A DNA stretch of 64,000 nucleotides, from the NCBI GenBank assembly GCA_019426215.1, contig CM033399.1, positions 27,289,022-27,353,021 of the forward strand, in the 5' to 3' direction. The notes beneath the pieces were generated by a model that saw nothing but the letters and a program-made list of their open reading frames with translations, had not been told where the DNA came from and made no database searches. The position numbers were made by a program, and so were the translations under genes. This document shows positions 46,483 through 59,816 of this stretch, piece by piece; positions within the stretch are counted from its first letter, which is position 1, and each line of letters opens with the position of its first letter. This stretch comes from Buddleja alternifolia (taxonomy: Eukaryota; Streptophyta; Magnoliopsida; Lamiales; Scrophulariaceae).

Positions 46483-46675
46483 TGTTGAGAAGAAGCTGGA
46501 TGAAAATGATTTCCATATATGATGAAAGTACATTACATTGCTATTTATATAAAGCTAGCTAACTCTTAACTAATCCAACTGGAAGAGTAGTTAAAATTAA
46601 TCATCTAACTAACTGTGTACAACTATTACACCACAAGGTACAACACAAGCTATAAATTGATTTTACATTTCAACA
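46483..46675 (-). repeat. Short copia 3' LTR
   Basis: On the minus strand this 193-bp segment begins TGTTGAAATG and ends TTCTCAACA, with TG/CA ends. It directly follows a polypurine tract (GGAGGAGAG, complement of 46676-46684) and the end of a copia RNase H frame. TATATAAATAG (about 46555) is a likely promoter box. The partner LTR is missing. Confidence 0.75.
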
Positions 46676-46678
46676 CTC

Positions 46679-47010
46679 TCCTCCAAGTTTGATCCCTTCT
46701 GAATGTCAGCAATACCAAACTTGCATAGTAATTTCTTGTGTTGATCTCTTCCTAAGCTTTTGGTTGGTAAATCTGCATATTGCTCTCCACTTTTGATATA
46801 TTCAGTACAAACTGTGCCCTTTTAGATTAATTCTCTTATCATATGACAATCAACCTCTATGTGTTTTGTTCTTTCATGAAAACAGGGTTGATTGCAATGT
46901 TCATGGCAGATTTGTTGTCACTGTAAACCTTCACTGCACACTTCAATTCAACACCGAAGACTTTCAAAATGCCAATCAACTAGATCACTTCACATGTTGT
47001 ATCTATTGAT
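46679..47010 (-). pseudogene. copia RNase H fragment
   Basis: Minus-strand reading gives TTCEVI, then VYSDNKSAMNIAINPVFHER, TKHIEVDCHMIREL and EYIKSGEQYADLPTKSLGRD, the conserved end of copia RNase H, stopping just before the LTR. A stop interrupts it near 46825 and another near 46981. Everything 5' of it is lost, where the sequence joins a LINE fragment near 47010. Confidence 0.85.
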
Positions 47011-49298
47011 CTATGTTTTGATTCTAGTATGTTTATCATGGTGATTACACCATGTATAAAACCTACCAGTAAAAGGAATATCAGCAAGTCCCAAATCTTC
47101 TACACACTGCATCATATCCTCATTCCCACCATCAAACTGCCCATCACTCATCATTTTTTCATTATAGCGTATAGTAGCATTCCAGTCCCCCGGCAGGATC
47201 CAGAGGTCTGAGAACTTCATACTTCTTAACTCCTTCCATAAATGTTGCCTCCCCTGGTCATCATTGAGCCCGTATTGTTGGGTTCGGAAGGATTTCAAAA
47301 AAAATTATTTTAAAACCCAAAGTTGAATTCAATGATCACATATTCAAATTGCATGATAAACTTAATGAATAATACTTACTCGTTAGAACGAAGTTGTAGG
47401 AGAATCTTTCTTCTTCCTCCAATTCGAAAACTTGAAGCTTCCAAATCTTCAATCCTTTGTTTGATCTTCAAATCTTGAACTTGATCCGAACAACGAAAAT
47501 ACGTCGTCTCTAAATTGTCACGCACGGATCAACAATCAAAAAATTTCTCACTTGAATCTATAATGGGCGATGGCTAGGGTTTAGAGAAGGGGAGGACAAT
47601 TTTCTTCTTTCTTTATAGGAGAGTTGTGAGAGTTATGTTCTTATTCAAAGTCAAAGAGTCCTTATATACCTCATGACTTATTGAACAAGTCGACACAAAA
47701 GAGCCCTAAAATTGAGCTCCTCTTGGATGCCCAATGAGGCCAAGTTGGCGTCCAAGAAGCCTGGGATTTGTTTTGTTTAATTAATTTCTTATTTCAATTA
47801 ATAATTTATTATATCCAATAAATTAATTAAATAACCAAATTAATTAGATAAATTAATTCATTAATATATTTCCCTAGAAAATTAATTAATAATTAATCTT
47901 ATCCATATAATTAATTATTTCATCTAATGAATAATTGATTATTTAATTTATCCAATAAATTAAAACTCCTAGAAGAAAAATAGAAACTCCTTTTTCATTT
48001 TTCTTTATCAATCCTTTAGCGCGACTTTTTAGGTTCGTTTCGTTTGGAAATGAGAGGAAACCAAGGGAAGTGGGTAACACCTAGCCAGTCACGTGGCCCA
48101 CTTCGTAGCCCAAACGAAAACGAATGATAGGATCATTCCACAACATTCCAATCGTAAATGTCGTGTAAGTATAAACCCTTTGTTCGTGTACCCCAGTCAA
48201 GTGAGAGTCATGGCCATGTCAAACTCACTGGACTTGACCAAATGTATTAATTATAATAATACGAGATCATTGAGATTGATTTAGTGCCTAGCACAATCGT
48301 CTTTTTTTGCTTTGGCTAAAGACTTTGATCTCTATTTATCTATAATCACATAGGGTACTTTCTCACTCACTTATGAGAAAAAAAATCTCATTTAGATATC
48401 AGCTAAGACTAACATTTGCCCATCAAGCCGCGTTTCGAGGTCGACCCCACCAACGGGTGAATTGGGTTTAACTATTCTAATGAAATACTTGACGTCACAA
48501 ATGCATCTTCAGCATGATGTTTAAGGCCAAAAGTTCACTTACACCTATTACGCATAATCAGTTATGTCATTGACAGTTACAGAGTAAAAACCTATGTGAC
48601 AGAACCGATGTGAGTCGTGTTCGAGCATATCAGTTCCACTGATGTGCCTACGATGTTAATCTCCTATCATCCCATGATACTAGACAGGCACTCCCATGTC
48701 AGAGATAAGATTGTACAAGTGTTCTAAGTCTTTATTTGTCAATTAAAGACTTAACTTTACTTGCGAACTTATTTTTAGTAATCAAGATCGATCTCTCTAA
48801 TGCCAATCTTCCTATCTCATAGGAAGTAGAGAGGTAGCACTGAAAACACGGACAAAACATTTTACACTACTTATAGATGCAGATAAGATTTAAGTGAAAA
48901 CTAAATAATGCTTTTAATATCGAAATAAGTTAATTACAAGATAAATGCCCTATCATTTTATCCTCTATGGCATCTGAGGGCATAATCTTAACATGTATAT
49001 TGCAGTCACTATCACTGGTTTCCCTTTAATTATCATTTTACATGACATGGAGCACCACCCCTGCTATTGTGGACTCCCTCCACATAAACCAAATTCTTCC
49101 ATTAGAAGCTGCCACATAATTATTTATCACTCTCCACTCACTACCAAACCCATTCCTAACCTCCTGAAATTTGTTCGGTTTCACCCGAGTTTCAGCAATT
49201 ACCATCACATCCAATTTATTTTGCCCCATAAGTCTCCTCACAGCTAATTGCTTGTCAGCTATGTTGAGCCCCCATATACTCCATGCTCCTATGTGCAT
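47011..49298 (-). pseudogene. LINE endonuclease domain in two pieces
   Basis: The first piece (49298-49040) reads GAWSIWGLNIADKQLAVRRL and VMVIAETRVKPNKF, the N-terminal endonuclease blocks. After a stop near 49040 and the LTR insertion, the second piece (47275-47011) resumes with YGLNDDQGRQHLWKEL, SDLWILPGDWNATIRYNEKM and TGRFYTWCNHHDKHTR. Removing the LTR joins the two naturally. The catalytic GDWN block is present but the domain is cut at its end. Confidence 0.85.
47276..48993. mobile_element. Solo LTR inside a LINE endonuclease
   Basis: A 1718-bp segment starting TGTTGGGTTC and ending TCTTAACA, without coding domains. It is flanked by CGTAT (47271-47275) and TGTAT (48994-48998), a 5-bp duplication with one change. 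It interrupts a readable LINE frame exactly at these points, which is strong support for the borders. The interior has an AATTAATTAA-rich middle and a more balanced 3' third, much like the LTR-like element at 55413-61341. Confidence 0.78.
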
Positions 49299-50665
49299 GG
49301 ATCCGGGGGTTCTAAATTGTAAGGTTGTCCACTTTCCACATTCACTCCCACATAACTTAGCACTTGAAACAGGTTCGTAAGGGCATTTTGTACCTCTGTA
49401 TTGGTCGAGCTCTCTATCCAGTTATGGCCTTTCTTTTGTTTTGAACTTTGGACCTCCTGCCATTCCTGCATCTAACCTTTCCCTTTGGTACCAGATTGAG
49501 CTAGTGGTGGGGTGGAGCTAGTACTGGCTTCCCCCCCCCCCCACCTCCTCCACCGCCATTGCTTTTCGCTTTCTTCACTCTGCCATCAGGTGGCAAATCA
49601 CTTGGCAGCAACTTCTTCTCTTGTTCTTTCTGTTTTACCTGCCAACGTTGCACAACAGGTTTCCTACATCCTTTATCCATGTGTCCCCAATTGTGGCATC
49701 GTTTACATATCAGCGGAAGCCATTCATACTTGATTTCCTATTTTAAGACTTGACCATTCCCATCACATTGCATGTTCACAGAATTGGGCAATTCTTCCCC
49801 CACTTTCACCTTAACCAGTAATCTAGCATACTCAATCTTTAGTTTCTTCGCCTTCATTTCATCTGTATGCTGGGCCCCCCTATTTTTCTTGCGATCTTGC
49901 TCAAACTACTCCCTCCCCACATTTCTAATGGTAGGTTAGGAAGCTGCACCCAAACTGGAACATGTGTTAACTCAGCTCCTATCTCCTCTCCCTGTTTCCA
50001 CCTTCGCAAAATGAGCAGCTTGGAGTAGAAGAACCGGTTGCCTCTTTCTAAAGTTGCTTCCATAGCCTCCTGCTTCTCAAACCTCAACGTAAAGTATCCC
50101 TTCTCATGCTTCACCACTCGAGGCAACTCAAGCCCTTTCCACCTGGCCTTGAGAAAGTTTACCATAATTACTGTACTGGCAAGTCTTGACTGAGTATGTA
50201 TGCTAAAAGGGAATATTGCCAATACTCAATTTCAGGGTCTAAGTCACTCTTAGTAAGATGAATTTCCCCCTCCTCTGTTACAATTTTCTCCAGAGTTAAC
50301 GCATTCTCCTCACTTCGATTCCCTGCAAATAAATCACTCCATAGTCTGTCTTTATGATGGGTTTGCGATGTGGCCTTGCCATTGCCTTGGTGAAAGGCTT
50401 TCTCCTACATGTCAGTGCCCTCATCCTCCCCCATGGGCCTCTTTGTTGCCCCTGGACTCAGCAGATCCCCTTTCCCAGGAACTAGGGCTTCAACCTCCAA
50501 AGCTTCCATATCAATCCCCTCGATTTCGATGGTCCCTCGTTCTAAGGTTTCAGCAATCGGCGATTCACGGCGGGCCGACTGCTAATGCGCTGAACTACAC
50601 TCCCTGTTTTCTTCTAGTGGAATCGCGACCACCTCTGTTGCCTTGCGTCCTCTTTTCCTTGCCAT
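49289..50665 (-). pseudogene. LINE ORF1: DUF4283 and zinc knuckle, disrupted
   Basis: Begins MARKRTQGNRGG at 50665 and breaks at several stops. The open stretch 50222-49854 carries the DUF4283 core (YFTLRFEKQEAMEATLERGN, VPVWVQLPNLPLEMWGGSSL). A frame change leads to YEWLPLICKRCHNWGHMDKG with a complete C-X2-C-X4-H-X4-C knuckle (about 49725-49660). A G-run (complement of the C-run at 49531-49541) encodes a Gly stretch. The tail (EWQEVQSSKQKKGHN) ends near 49289. Confidence 0.82.
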
Positions 50666-50699
50666 TTTCAGGTGTTTTGGTGCACATTAGTTACTTGCT

Positions 50700-52281
50700 A
50701 ACGTGCGCCAAGAGCTAAGACTCGAAACCCCTCTTTTGGAATTTGGTTGTACAATTCGCTTTCAAAATAGGAAAAGAAAAACTGAAATCTCACCGCAATC
50801 ACCGAGCAAAAACCACACAACCCACTACAAGTTATTGCCAATTTCGATAAACTCGTGCAGATGAGTGTTTTACTTGTGAGTGGGCTCAAGTGGTCATATA
50901 TGTAGCCCATGACCCATGTGCAGCCCATGTCAAAATGTCTTATAATCTCTCAAAGACATCTGCCAATGATATAAAAATAAGCCTAGTGCTATCAGCTTCC
51001 ACTTACACGTGGGAGGGGTTCAATTCCAAGCTGTCACAAGTTGTGACTTTTCTCTCCTTATTTGGAGTCATAGCCTCATAGGGTTTGTGTGGCCCATGAT
51101 TAATAATAATCAGCCGGGGTTTGTTGGTTCAGGGTATCCCCTTCGTCTAGAATTTAAAAAAAATTGTACTAGAATTAAAAAATAGAAGATGTTAACGAGT
51201 TTGAAGGAAATTCTGACATATACTTGGTTATATCAATCTGTTGGTAGCTTAAGAAATGGACATAAAATACAATTATTTTTTAAAAATAAATATAAAGATC
51301 ATGGGTACATTTTATTAATTGCACCATTGTGTGAGCGTAATCATAGATAGACAAGCATAATAATATCAATATTAAAATTATTGCTTCAATATATTAACAA
51401 AAGAGAAATCCTCATAAATTAATAACCGTATATGAAGACGAACCAAGACACTCTTCCAGAAAGCATAAGAATTGTTGTAATGATTTTGTTTCGTGTTTTC
51501 GAACAAACTAGCCTAGGGAAGAATTTCGAATGTTCGATCCAAGCCCCGCGATAATTCACAACCTAGAATTATCTAATAACCCCTGTCTATATGAGCTAGT
51601 GGTGGTTTAAGTCTTCAAATAACTTTCGTGATGTAGAAAATAATCAAGAAGATATAGTAATATTCAAGCAATTTAATCAACACTTAAACGCCCAAATAAA
51701 AATATATCTCAACAACTAAGGAAGATATACTAAAATTTAAGCCATTAATCAACACTTAACAACTTAAACGTAGATATACTCCATGAATTCTTCGATGAAT
51801 TCTGAAACATTACAGGCAAGTGAATGCTGATACAAGCCTTGACGGCAAATGTCACTGAGTCTACACTAAATTACATTATAGCTACTCCTAATTTACGCTA
51901 CGATCTACTCCTACATTACGCTAAAACTACTCCTAAGACTAGAGTTAATTCTAAGAAAATGAAAATGCAGAAGTCTGATGATCTTGTGATGCCTTTTCTT
52001 CTTTCTCCGCGGTTCCTATATATCTTGTCTTCGGGAACCGTCTTCAACCCACGCTCCTTGTTTTCGGGAACCGTCTTCAACTGTCCTCAACTGCTCTTTC
52101 AAATCTTTTCAACTTAGCGCGCCTCTGCAGATGATTGGAAATTAGGTTCATTATGGACCTAATTTCTTTCTTTTCGAATGCCTACAATTTGGGCTAATTG
52201 GGCCTTGTAATTTCGACAGCCCAAATTATTTTATGGTGTGCTACTCGAGCACTCACTCGAGCTGGAACTGAGCAACCTACT
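50700..52281. other. Intergenic DNA, possible LTR debris
   Basis: No gene is supported. A duplicated TTCGGGAACCGTCTTCAAC occurs at about 52028 and 52063 within the 97-codon frame at 51824-52117, which is otherwise unrecognised. Composition at 51990-52330 is less AT-rich than the surroundings. Confidence 0.4.
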
Positions 52282-52577
52282 CGAGCTGAAATGGTCCGAG
52301 CGCTCGAGCACTTTTTGTAGTGTAAACACACAGTACAATCAACATCCATAGCCTACTTTAACATCCACAGCCTACTTTCAAAATTAAAGTTTCATTTCCA
52401 ATAATTCCAAAGCTATGGCCGTAGATCCACTTTTCAATAATGTCAGAGTATTATTCAATTATAATAGTCCCATAGAATAGGTAAAGTTGTACTTTTCAAC
52501 TTCATTCTCTACAAATTATAATAATACTTCGAGCTGAAATGCTCGAACTGGGGTGCGAGCACTTTTTATAGTGTAAA
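52282..52577. repeat. Two copies of a CGAGC-rich motif about 246 bp apart
   Basis: TCGAGCTGAAATGGTCCGAG...GAGCACTTTTTGTAGTGTAAAC (52282-52327) recurs as TCGAGCTGAAATGCTCGAAC...GAGCACTTTTTATAGTGTAAAC (52530-52577). The blocks resemble ends of a duplicated repeat. No coding content. Confidence 0.6.
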
Positions 52578-52599
52578 CAGATTTCAAGAATTCCCTTTA

Positions 52600-55178
52600 C
52601 CATCAATGTTTATTATTGATAAGTAAATTGTCCCTTGGTCCAATTTTAGTCGTGTAATTAAGGAAGATTGGCATTTTTCTTCCTTTAATGACTATACTGA
52701 CAATTTATGCACACTATATTTAATTATTTTTTTAATTCAAGAACAAATTTCAGCGAATATTTGTTGAAAAATTAAATGTGTCGAGCACCTGACCATCTCA
52801 ATCAGAGGACACTACAGCTTTAGAGTTAAAACAATACATGCTATGCACATAAAGATTAAAAATGTTACTCTCAACTAATTTGTACGAGTAAAATCCTCAC
52901 TAACTCCTTGTTAATAACTTGCAGATTTATTGTAAACTCACCTGGTAGAAAGATGCGATTTTAGTCCTTAAGCCACGATATGTTATAGTTTTTCCTCTAA
53001 AATTTAAAAATCACTTATATATATTTAAAATCAAGTATTGATCACGTGGTTTATTTCGTCGAAATTCAATGTTTTCTATCAAATTTGTTTTCAAATATAT
53101 GATGAAAAATGCACAAATCATCCAATGCAAGAATAAACTTGCACTTTTGCAATTGTACCCTGATTGATCATAAGTCATAACTCGTAAGACAAATTAAAGG
53201 ATGTTCGTTTCTATCACGTATAAGGCCATGACTCAACATTTTAAGCACATCAATGCAGTACTAATAATAGTAAATGGATGTCTTCTTCGATTACTTTAAT
53301 CCTTATCATCATTTAACTAAATTATTGATCTATTTGGAAGCATGTACATGAATTTCTCATGTGGAGAATCTCACTAGTCGAGTTTTAAGAGCCTTCATAC
53401 TTATATTCCGATTGTTTTGCCATACTCCTATATATGTATAAGGTTAAGTCATTGGTTTTTCTTTTCTTTTATATTTATATAAATCTAAAATTCATTTTTT
53501 ATTAAAAGATTGAGATGCTGTAGACATGAGATAATTAAGTATTTAATATCGGAAAATGCATTTTTTTTGTCTCATAGCTTAGGCCTCATGCAACTTTTAG
53601 TCCCAAAATTTATGGACTTCATCAATATAAGTTATTTACCTAGAAAAAATGTGTAATTGTAGTCTCAAGCATGCCCTAACTCTGTTATAGTATTTGACGG
53701 AAATTGCATGTGCCCCTCACATGCTCCGTTAAGTTGGGCCATTGGCACAAGTATGGTCTAATTCTTCACTCCAATTGATTTTCTTGAGATTGAAGTCGAT
53801 TGTTAACCTCTCCTTAGTCCTCAATCGCAGAGAAGGAAATTTGGTGGGGTGAGAGGCTCGGGTTGGGGAGATCATGAAAATTAAATTGGGTTTTTTTATT
53901 TTGACCACTCAGACAGATAGTTAATTTTCCCACCAAACCCCGATTTAACGGAGCACGGGTGTGAGAGAAACTATTCGTGTTAAATTAATCTCGAAGATCT
54001 TGTACAGAACAATTTAAGAAATCACTATATATTCATAAATCTCTATTAGGAAATTTTGGAACTTAAGCTCTAAAGTTTTAACAATAGTTTTGAAGGAGTC
54101 GAAATTGAAATTCTAAATTTACTCAGAGAAAATACAAAAAGAAACTTGACATTGTACAGAACATCAAATTAATGGTAAGGTTGAGATACAAAGCTTAATT
54201 ACAATTATGAGCTCATCCATACCAAATGTTTCTATAAATATTGATCATCTGATATGTTATCTCATTATGTTTCGTAATTACTGGATTATTAGTTTAGTGT
54301 GTAATGATGTAACTAATCATTAATTCATTTCAATCAAAATAAATTCTAAACAAAAAGTCTCTGGTTTGAAACATCAGATTGTAATTCATAGTCGTCCTAG
54401 CCAAATCGAATCATTCTTAAGAGCTTTTAAGATCAAAATCCCGAAGCAATCAACATCATCCCCTTAAATTTTCTTGTGCAATCTGCTGTAGATGATCACG
54501 AGTCTGTTCTTGATCCCCGCCTTTGATTTGTCGCCACTTTACTTCTTGACGTTTCGTTTGAGTAATATATGCATTGTTATAAGAATCATTTTAACACGAA
54601 TGTTTCCATCAACATCTTGCGCAACATTTTTAAAGGATAATGGAGAAGACACCTTTCCCTTGGAGAAAGTGGTAGCAAAACTATCCCTTTATTGACCGTT
54701 GAAAAGCAAAGCAAATTCTTTTTGGGAGTGAAAAAAATTATCATCCTTTTTTGGAGGAAATGAAGGACCACAATTCATGAAATGATGCTGATATTTTTTG
54801 TAATTTGTAGATGAAAAGTCCTAATCTTGAATTGAAGCTCTAACTGACTTTGTAACTTAATATAATTGTCTTTATAAGAATACAAGAAAAATCTTTATGT
54901 GCCCCAAACAAAAATGAAACTTGATTTTAATTAGAGCTAGCCACAAATGCAACTATCTGTTAGCTTGTGCTGTCAAAGGATTAGAGAGAAAAAGAAGAAG
55001 AAATGATAGACCGTTTCCCTTCTAATTATTTGGGCAAAATCGTCCGATTGGTCCCGTAACTTATTCCCAGTTCTATTTTGGCTATATTACTCTGCAACTT
55101 TGAATTTTAACCCAATTCTGGTTGCTTAAAATTAACATCCAAGAATGCTAACTATATACACATTCAATAGATTGTATA
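52600..55178. other. AT-rich intergenic DNA with probable old MITEs
   Basis: Stretches such as 53548-53960 (opening GGAAAATGCATTTTTTTTGT, with TGACGGAAATTGCATGTGCC inside) read like Mutator-type MITEs, but I could not match both ends. The two overlapping frames at 54492-54771 on opposite strands are not recognised. Confidence 0.35.
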
Positions 55179-55412
55179 TTATAATTTGAGATGAAAATGG
55201 AGAAAAATGACTCCAAGTTTGACACAAAATCCAGTTAGAGACCTTCTAGTCATTAGGCATGATGCCCAATTAGCATCACAGCATGTGATCAGTTCTATTT
55301 TACTGCTCTTAAGCATGACAATTGCCGATCCAGGTGTCCCTTTCAAGTATCTTAAAACCCTTATAGCTGCCCGCATATGAGATTCCTTAGGTTGATGCAT
55401 GAATTGAGTTAA
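55179..55412 (-). pseudogene. copia RNase H fragment (part separated by insertion)
   Basis: Reads LTQFMHQPKESHMRAAIRVL, RYLKGTPGSAI, then CDANWASCLMTRRSLTGF and stops at 55179. This is the start of copia RNase H and would follow RPDISY-VQVLT on the other side of the insertion (61342 onward). The rest of RNase H is absent. Confidence 0.88.
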
Positions 55413-55948
55413 TGTTAGGATCGGTACAACCCTGGGGATGCCAGCGCAGCGGAAAGTATAGATTTAATGAAAAACCCGACATCCCCTAAACAAGGTTAGA
55501 CAGACATGGTAACATCGAATTAAAAAACTAATCTAAAGATAAGTTTTCTTATGTTTACCTCTTGAAGAACTAATCAGCAACTTTCTTTTTAAGCTACTCC
55601 CTGTTTCAAAATCCCAAATGAGCTTGCCCTAGCACCCCAAGTGTTGCTCCTCTGAAGTATATCCACACTCTAATTCATACCCTTGATTATCTCCACCAAT
55701 ACTAGCCAAAAGATTATCGAATAGTGGCTTATGAGTAAAAGGGTAAGAATATTTTAAGTGTTCTTCCTACTTAAACATGAGTTGGAAGAATATTTGTGAA
55801 AGAGTTCTTGAGAGAAAACCAAAGAGAAAGATGATGGAATTAAGTCACATATTTTTCAAAAGAGATAATACACATATATATAGAGTCCACCAATATGAAC
55901 ACGCAAACACATACACGCCTTCTCTCTCCTCTAAGAGAGACATGTATA

Positions 55949-55950
55949 TG

Positions 55951-55981
<31 letters not shown>
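55949..55981. repeat. (AT)n tract, landing site of the Helitron
   Basis: A TA-repeat directly left of the Helitron end. A matching TA-repeat follows the other end (59817-59832), so the Helitron entered a microsatellite. Confidence 0.85.
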
Positions 55982-55985
<4 letters not shown>

Positions 55986-58900
55986 CATGAACCCCGTGCT
56001 ATACACGGATATAAATATAAAAATAAATTTTGACAACAACATATATAAAAGTTAGACATATGATATGTTTAATTAATATTAACAATTTTGTCTGAAATTG
56101 ATGTTGTAATTTCATTAGTAATATTTGGAATTCCACTATCAATAATACTGACATAAATTAAAATGAAACCAAAATATCCCATCTAATGAGACTTTGTCAA
56201 AAGCCATGCATGGGTGTGAAATAATCAAATTTTGTAGGTAGTCAATTGCACTATTGAATGACTCAGTTATATAGTTAAGACACTATATTGGCTAAATGAT
56301 TTCTGTGGTGTAGTTTCAAAAATGAAAAATTTGTTATACAACAATAATTGTAGTCTGTCGAAATAAAATCAATGTATTACGAAATAAATTGAAGGGCACA
56401 TAGAAGTGAACACTACACCAAAAATGTGATTAATCGAAAACTAATAGGTAGGTTGGAGTACAGGGTCAAATATTTTTGAACCTTCACTTTTGAGATCATA
56501 GATTCGTACATAAAATTAATCTAAAAGAGATCATACATAAAAGAGTGACCTAAATAAAAACTAAAAAAATCTGCCATAAAACCTTTTAATAGTTGCTTTG
56601 CATATTGGTTTTACTAAAAAAATAATTGAATACGAAAAAAATAAAAAAGAAATCAACTGAATTATCGTTTTAGAATGCCATTCTTTAGAAAACTAAATTA
56701 TAATGGATTCAATCATCAAGATATAGACACAAAATTCATAGTTAATGATGTGAATAGTAAAGGAAATAAAGCTAGATCAATGAGTATATAAAAAAGCAAT
56801 ACATGTGCTATAAAAGTACTGAAGATGTTGAGATTAATATAACAATATGGGAATACATGAAAATTAAGATGAATAGGAAAAATGAAGAACATCAACATTA
56901 TTGCGACAATTAAAGCAAAAGGTAGTGAGTTATTTAGTAATGCGGGAATATGAAAAAAGGGGAATAAGATGGAGAAGAAAAGTTACAAATGGCATAAATA
57001 AGATGAAAATGCATACTGCAAAAAGTAAGAAAAAATACAAACTAAAAGGATAAAATAAATTGACTTTTTATCAGCTCCTTGACTTTTCAAATCCTCGAAT
57101 TTAGAGAGTGAAATTTTTCTGTCTCTGAAATCTGTCTTTATTTCCGTCGCTACTTTGTCATGGTTATGAGATTGAGACAGAATCGAGTGTCCGTAGTAGA
57201 GACGGAAAATTGAGCCATGGCAATATTCGTCGGTAATTTGAGACGGATTTGTTTTCGTATATGATTTCTCCGCCTCTACTACACTATTTTCTAATAGTGG
57301 AAACAATTATGAAAACCCAAAATTAATTAAAAACTTCAATGACTCGTAAAGTTTAAATAGTAGCTTGGACAATCTGCAATGTATCAAAAAACATATAATG
57401 AACTAATTGACATCTTAATTAATTAAAATAATGTAAAATTGAAAAGTATAAATATAAAGTACTTACTTTCAACTAATTTGAAAATCGCAATGAGATGAAA
57501 CAGTAAAAGTACTAATCAATCGATAAAACATCATATATGGCATGGAGCAAACTATTCGGATAAAAGAGAAATAATGAAAAACTTACCTAGCTTGGCAATG
57601 AAAGTAATAAAGTTGGAGAAGCAAAAATATATGTTAGATGTGACAGAAAAAAGTCACGACCACATAAATAAGAAAGAAAACAAAAATAAAAACTATGAAC
57701 ACGCTACAAAATAAGAGTAACAAAAACAAAATGCAAATAGAACAGTGTCAATCTTCTTGTACACCTTTATTTATTTTTTTCCAGATATCACACTTATGAG
57801 AATGAGAGAATAATCATAGTGAAAGAGTGAATCACATCAAAAACTAAATAAAAGATAAACATGAAGAAGAAGAAGAAGAATATACCAAATTATCTTCGTA
57901 ACCCAAATTTCATGAAAGATTCCCAATTTTTTTCCAATTTTCGAATGTATAAGAAGATATTTGGTATTCCAAAATACAAATAAAAGAACAAATCAGTAAA
58001 GTTTTCAGAAAATAATAAAGAAGGTTTGGAGATCACAATACAATTATATATATGATTATCTTGAATAGTTTATCAAGATATAAGATTCAACCTTAAGTGT
58101 TCAAATGGTAAAGAAAAAGTAGAGAACTGAAAAGTTTAATTAACATCAAAAAGAAAAAAGAATAGAACATATGAAAATTTTGAAAGTAAGCACAACAAAA
58201 TCAAATTGAGAAAAGTATGATTAAATTAGAAATAAAACAAAATTTGTCACTTGAGTTTATTCACTTTGTTTAATTTATATGAATAGAACTTATATATTGA
58301 AATTACATCAAGACCTATATTCAGAAATGTATTAAATCGTGTTACCAAATATTAATAAAAAAGATAGATGCTAAATAAAAATATAACTGAATTTTATTTC
58401 TATAATATTTTAGAACAATAATTACAGCAATATTTTATTATAATTTCTAAATAAAATGGTTTGCATTTACAAAAATCATGTACATAGTAGAAGCCATATT
58501 TCAGAAAAATGAACAAATGAATATAGTAAAAGCATAGGATATAAGATGGTTATAAAATGTTATCGCACTATTGTTTGTAGAATATACTTTTTGAAGCTAT
58601 ACACAATTATTTTATGTATTGGGTTCTTGATGAACTCATAAAAGAGAGAAATCATTTTTTTTATATAAAAATTGTAGTTGAACATTCCTCAAAACCAAAT
58701 TATAGAAGAAATATTTAAGTTTGTTGTAAAACATTTGAGAAACAGACCAAAATAAATTATATAAAAAAAAGAATAATGAAAGAGAAAAGAACTATATAAA
58801 TCCAACCAAATGATATGATCACAAAAAAGACGAAGAAAGCAAAAATAAAATAAAATTGAAAAGTATATATTTTAACTAAGAATAACAAATTAAATTAAAT

Positions 58901-59816
58901 AAAAATATATGAATAAGAAAAATACTCCAAATAATCAAATATTAAAAAAAAATCGAATAGAATCATGAGCATCATTGTACTATTAAGAAGATGAAATTCT
59001 GGTGGCAACAAATATTACTATCAAAAAAAAAAAATTAAATGAAATGAAAAGGTAGGAAGTGAAAACTACATAAAAAATGCTTGATATACAATGACAACCA
59101 TAGACTCATAAATCAAAGAAAAATTGAAGAAAGTAAAACAACTTTTAGAACGTGATAATATTCAAATATGAAGGCCTAGAAAAAAAACACGATTGAATTG
59201 GAAAAAAAAAAAAGAAGTTTTATCACAAAAAAATAATGAGAAGAAGAAAAGGATTGAGGAAAACAATTGTAGAATTATGTACATTAAAATTAAAGATGCT
59301 TCTTGGAAGGAATTCTTAAGATGTATATTATGAGAGTGTATATAATAAAGAGAAAGGAAGAATCCATGTGAAGAAGATATAAATGACATATGAGGTTTTA
59401 AATAATAAAATTGTAATTAATTAATTGGTAAGGTAGAGATATGAAAAGAAACTTTGACTAAATTTGAATTTGATTATATTGTTATAATTAAGGAAGTGAT
59501 AACACTAAATTAATTGAATGACAATTTTGTTGACCTATAAAATAGATCATTCCAAATTTACTGCTCTCTTTTTATATATGCCACCGTACATATATAAAAC
59601 ATATTTATGTAAATCAATATATTTTGGAAAGATTCAGTTATCATTGATTAAGAATGATACTAATCATATTAATTGTAATAAAGGCATTATAAATTAAGTT
59701 AAACAATAGCAACTCTTTTACATAATAAAAAAAATTCAAAATTCTAGAAAATTAGAATTGAGCTCAATTGAAGTCAAAATGGTCAAACACTTCCTTCAAA
59801 TATATAATAGTATAGA
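55982..59816 (-). mobile_element. Helitron, non-autonomous, both ends readable
   Basis: On the minus strand the element starts TCTATACTATTATATATTTG (from 59816) preceded by A, and ends CTAA (55985-55982) followed by T. A 5-bp stem (CCGTG/CACGG, loop 5, plus-strand 55994-56008) lies eight bases before CTAA. These are the canonical Helitron ends and A/T target. The 3.8-kb body is extremely AT-rich and has no Rep/helicase gene, so it is non-autonomous. A CACTA element is inserted in it. Confidence 0.85.
56411..57299. mobile_element. Non-autonomous CACTA element, GAA duplication
   Basis: The left end CACTACACCAAAAATGTG and the complement of the right end CACTATTAGAAAATAGTG are imperfect CACTA inverted repeats. 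GAA flanks both sides (56408-56410, 57300-57302), the 3-bp duplication of this superfamily. Near the right end lie GAGACGG/CGTCGG-type motifs (about 57200-57250), typical subterminal repeats. No transposase is encoded. Confidence 0.75.

Larger units (their letters stand above)
47011..50700 (-). mobile_element. L1-type LINE, 5' half only, split by a solo LTR
   Basis: ORF1 and the first part of ORF2 are present on the minus strand and the reverse transcriptase is absent. The element ends where the copia fragment begins (about 47010). A solo LTR interrupts the endonuclease. The 5' end lies near 50700, just before the ORF1 ATG (50665). Confidence 0.8.

Noticed and set aside
54492..54771. Opposed frames of 67 and 61 codons
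   Set aside because: They overlap on opposite strands, have no motif, and lie in AT-rich intergenic DNA.
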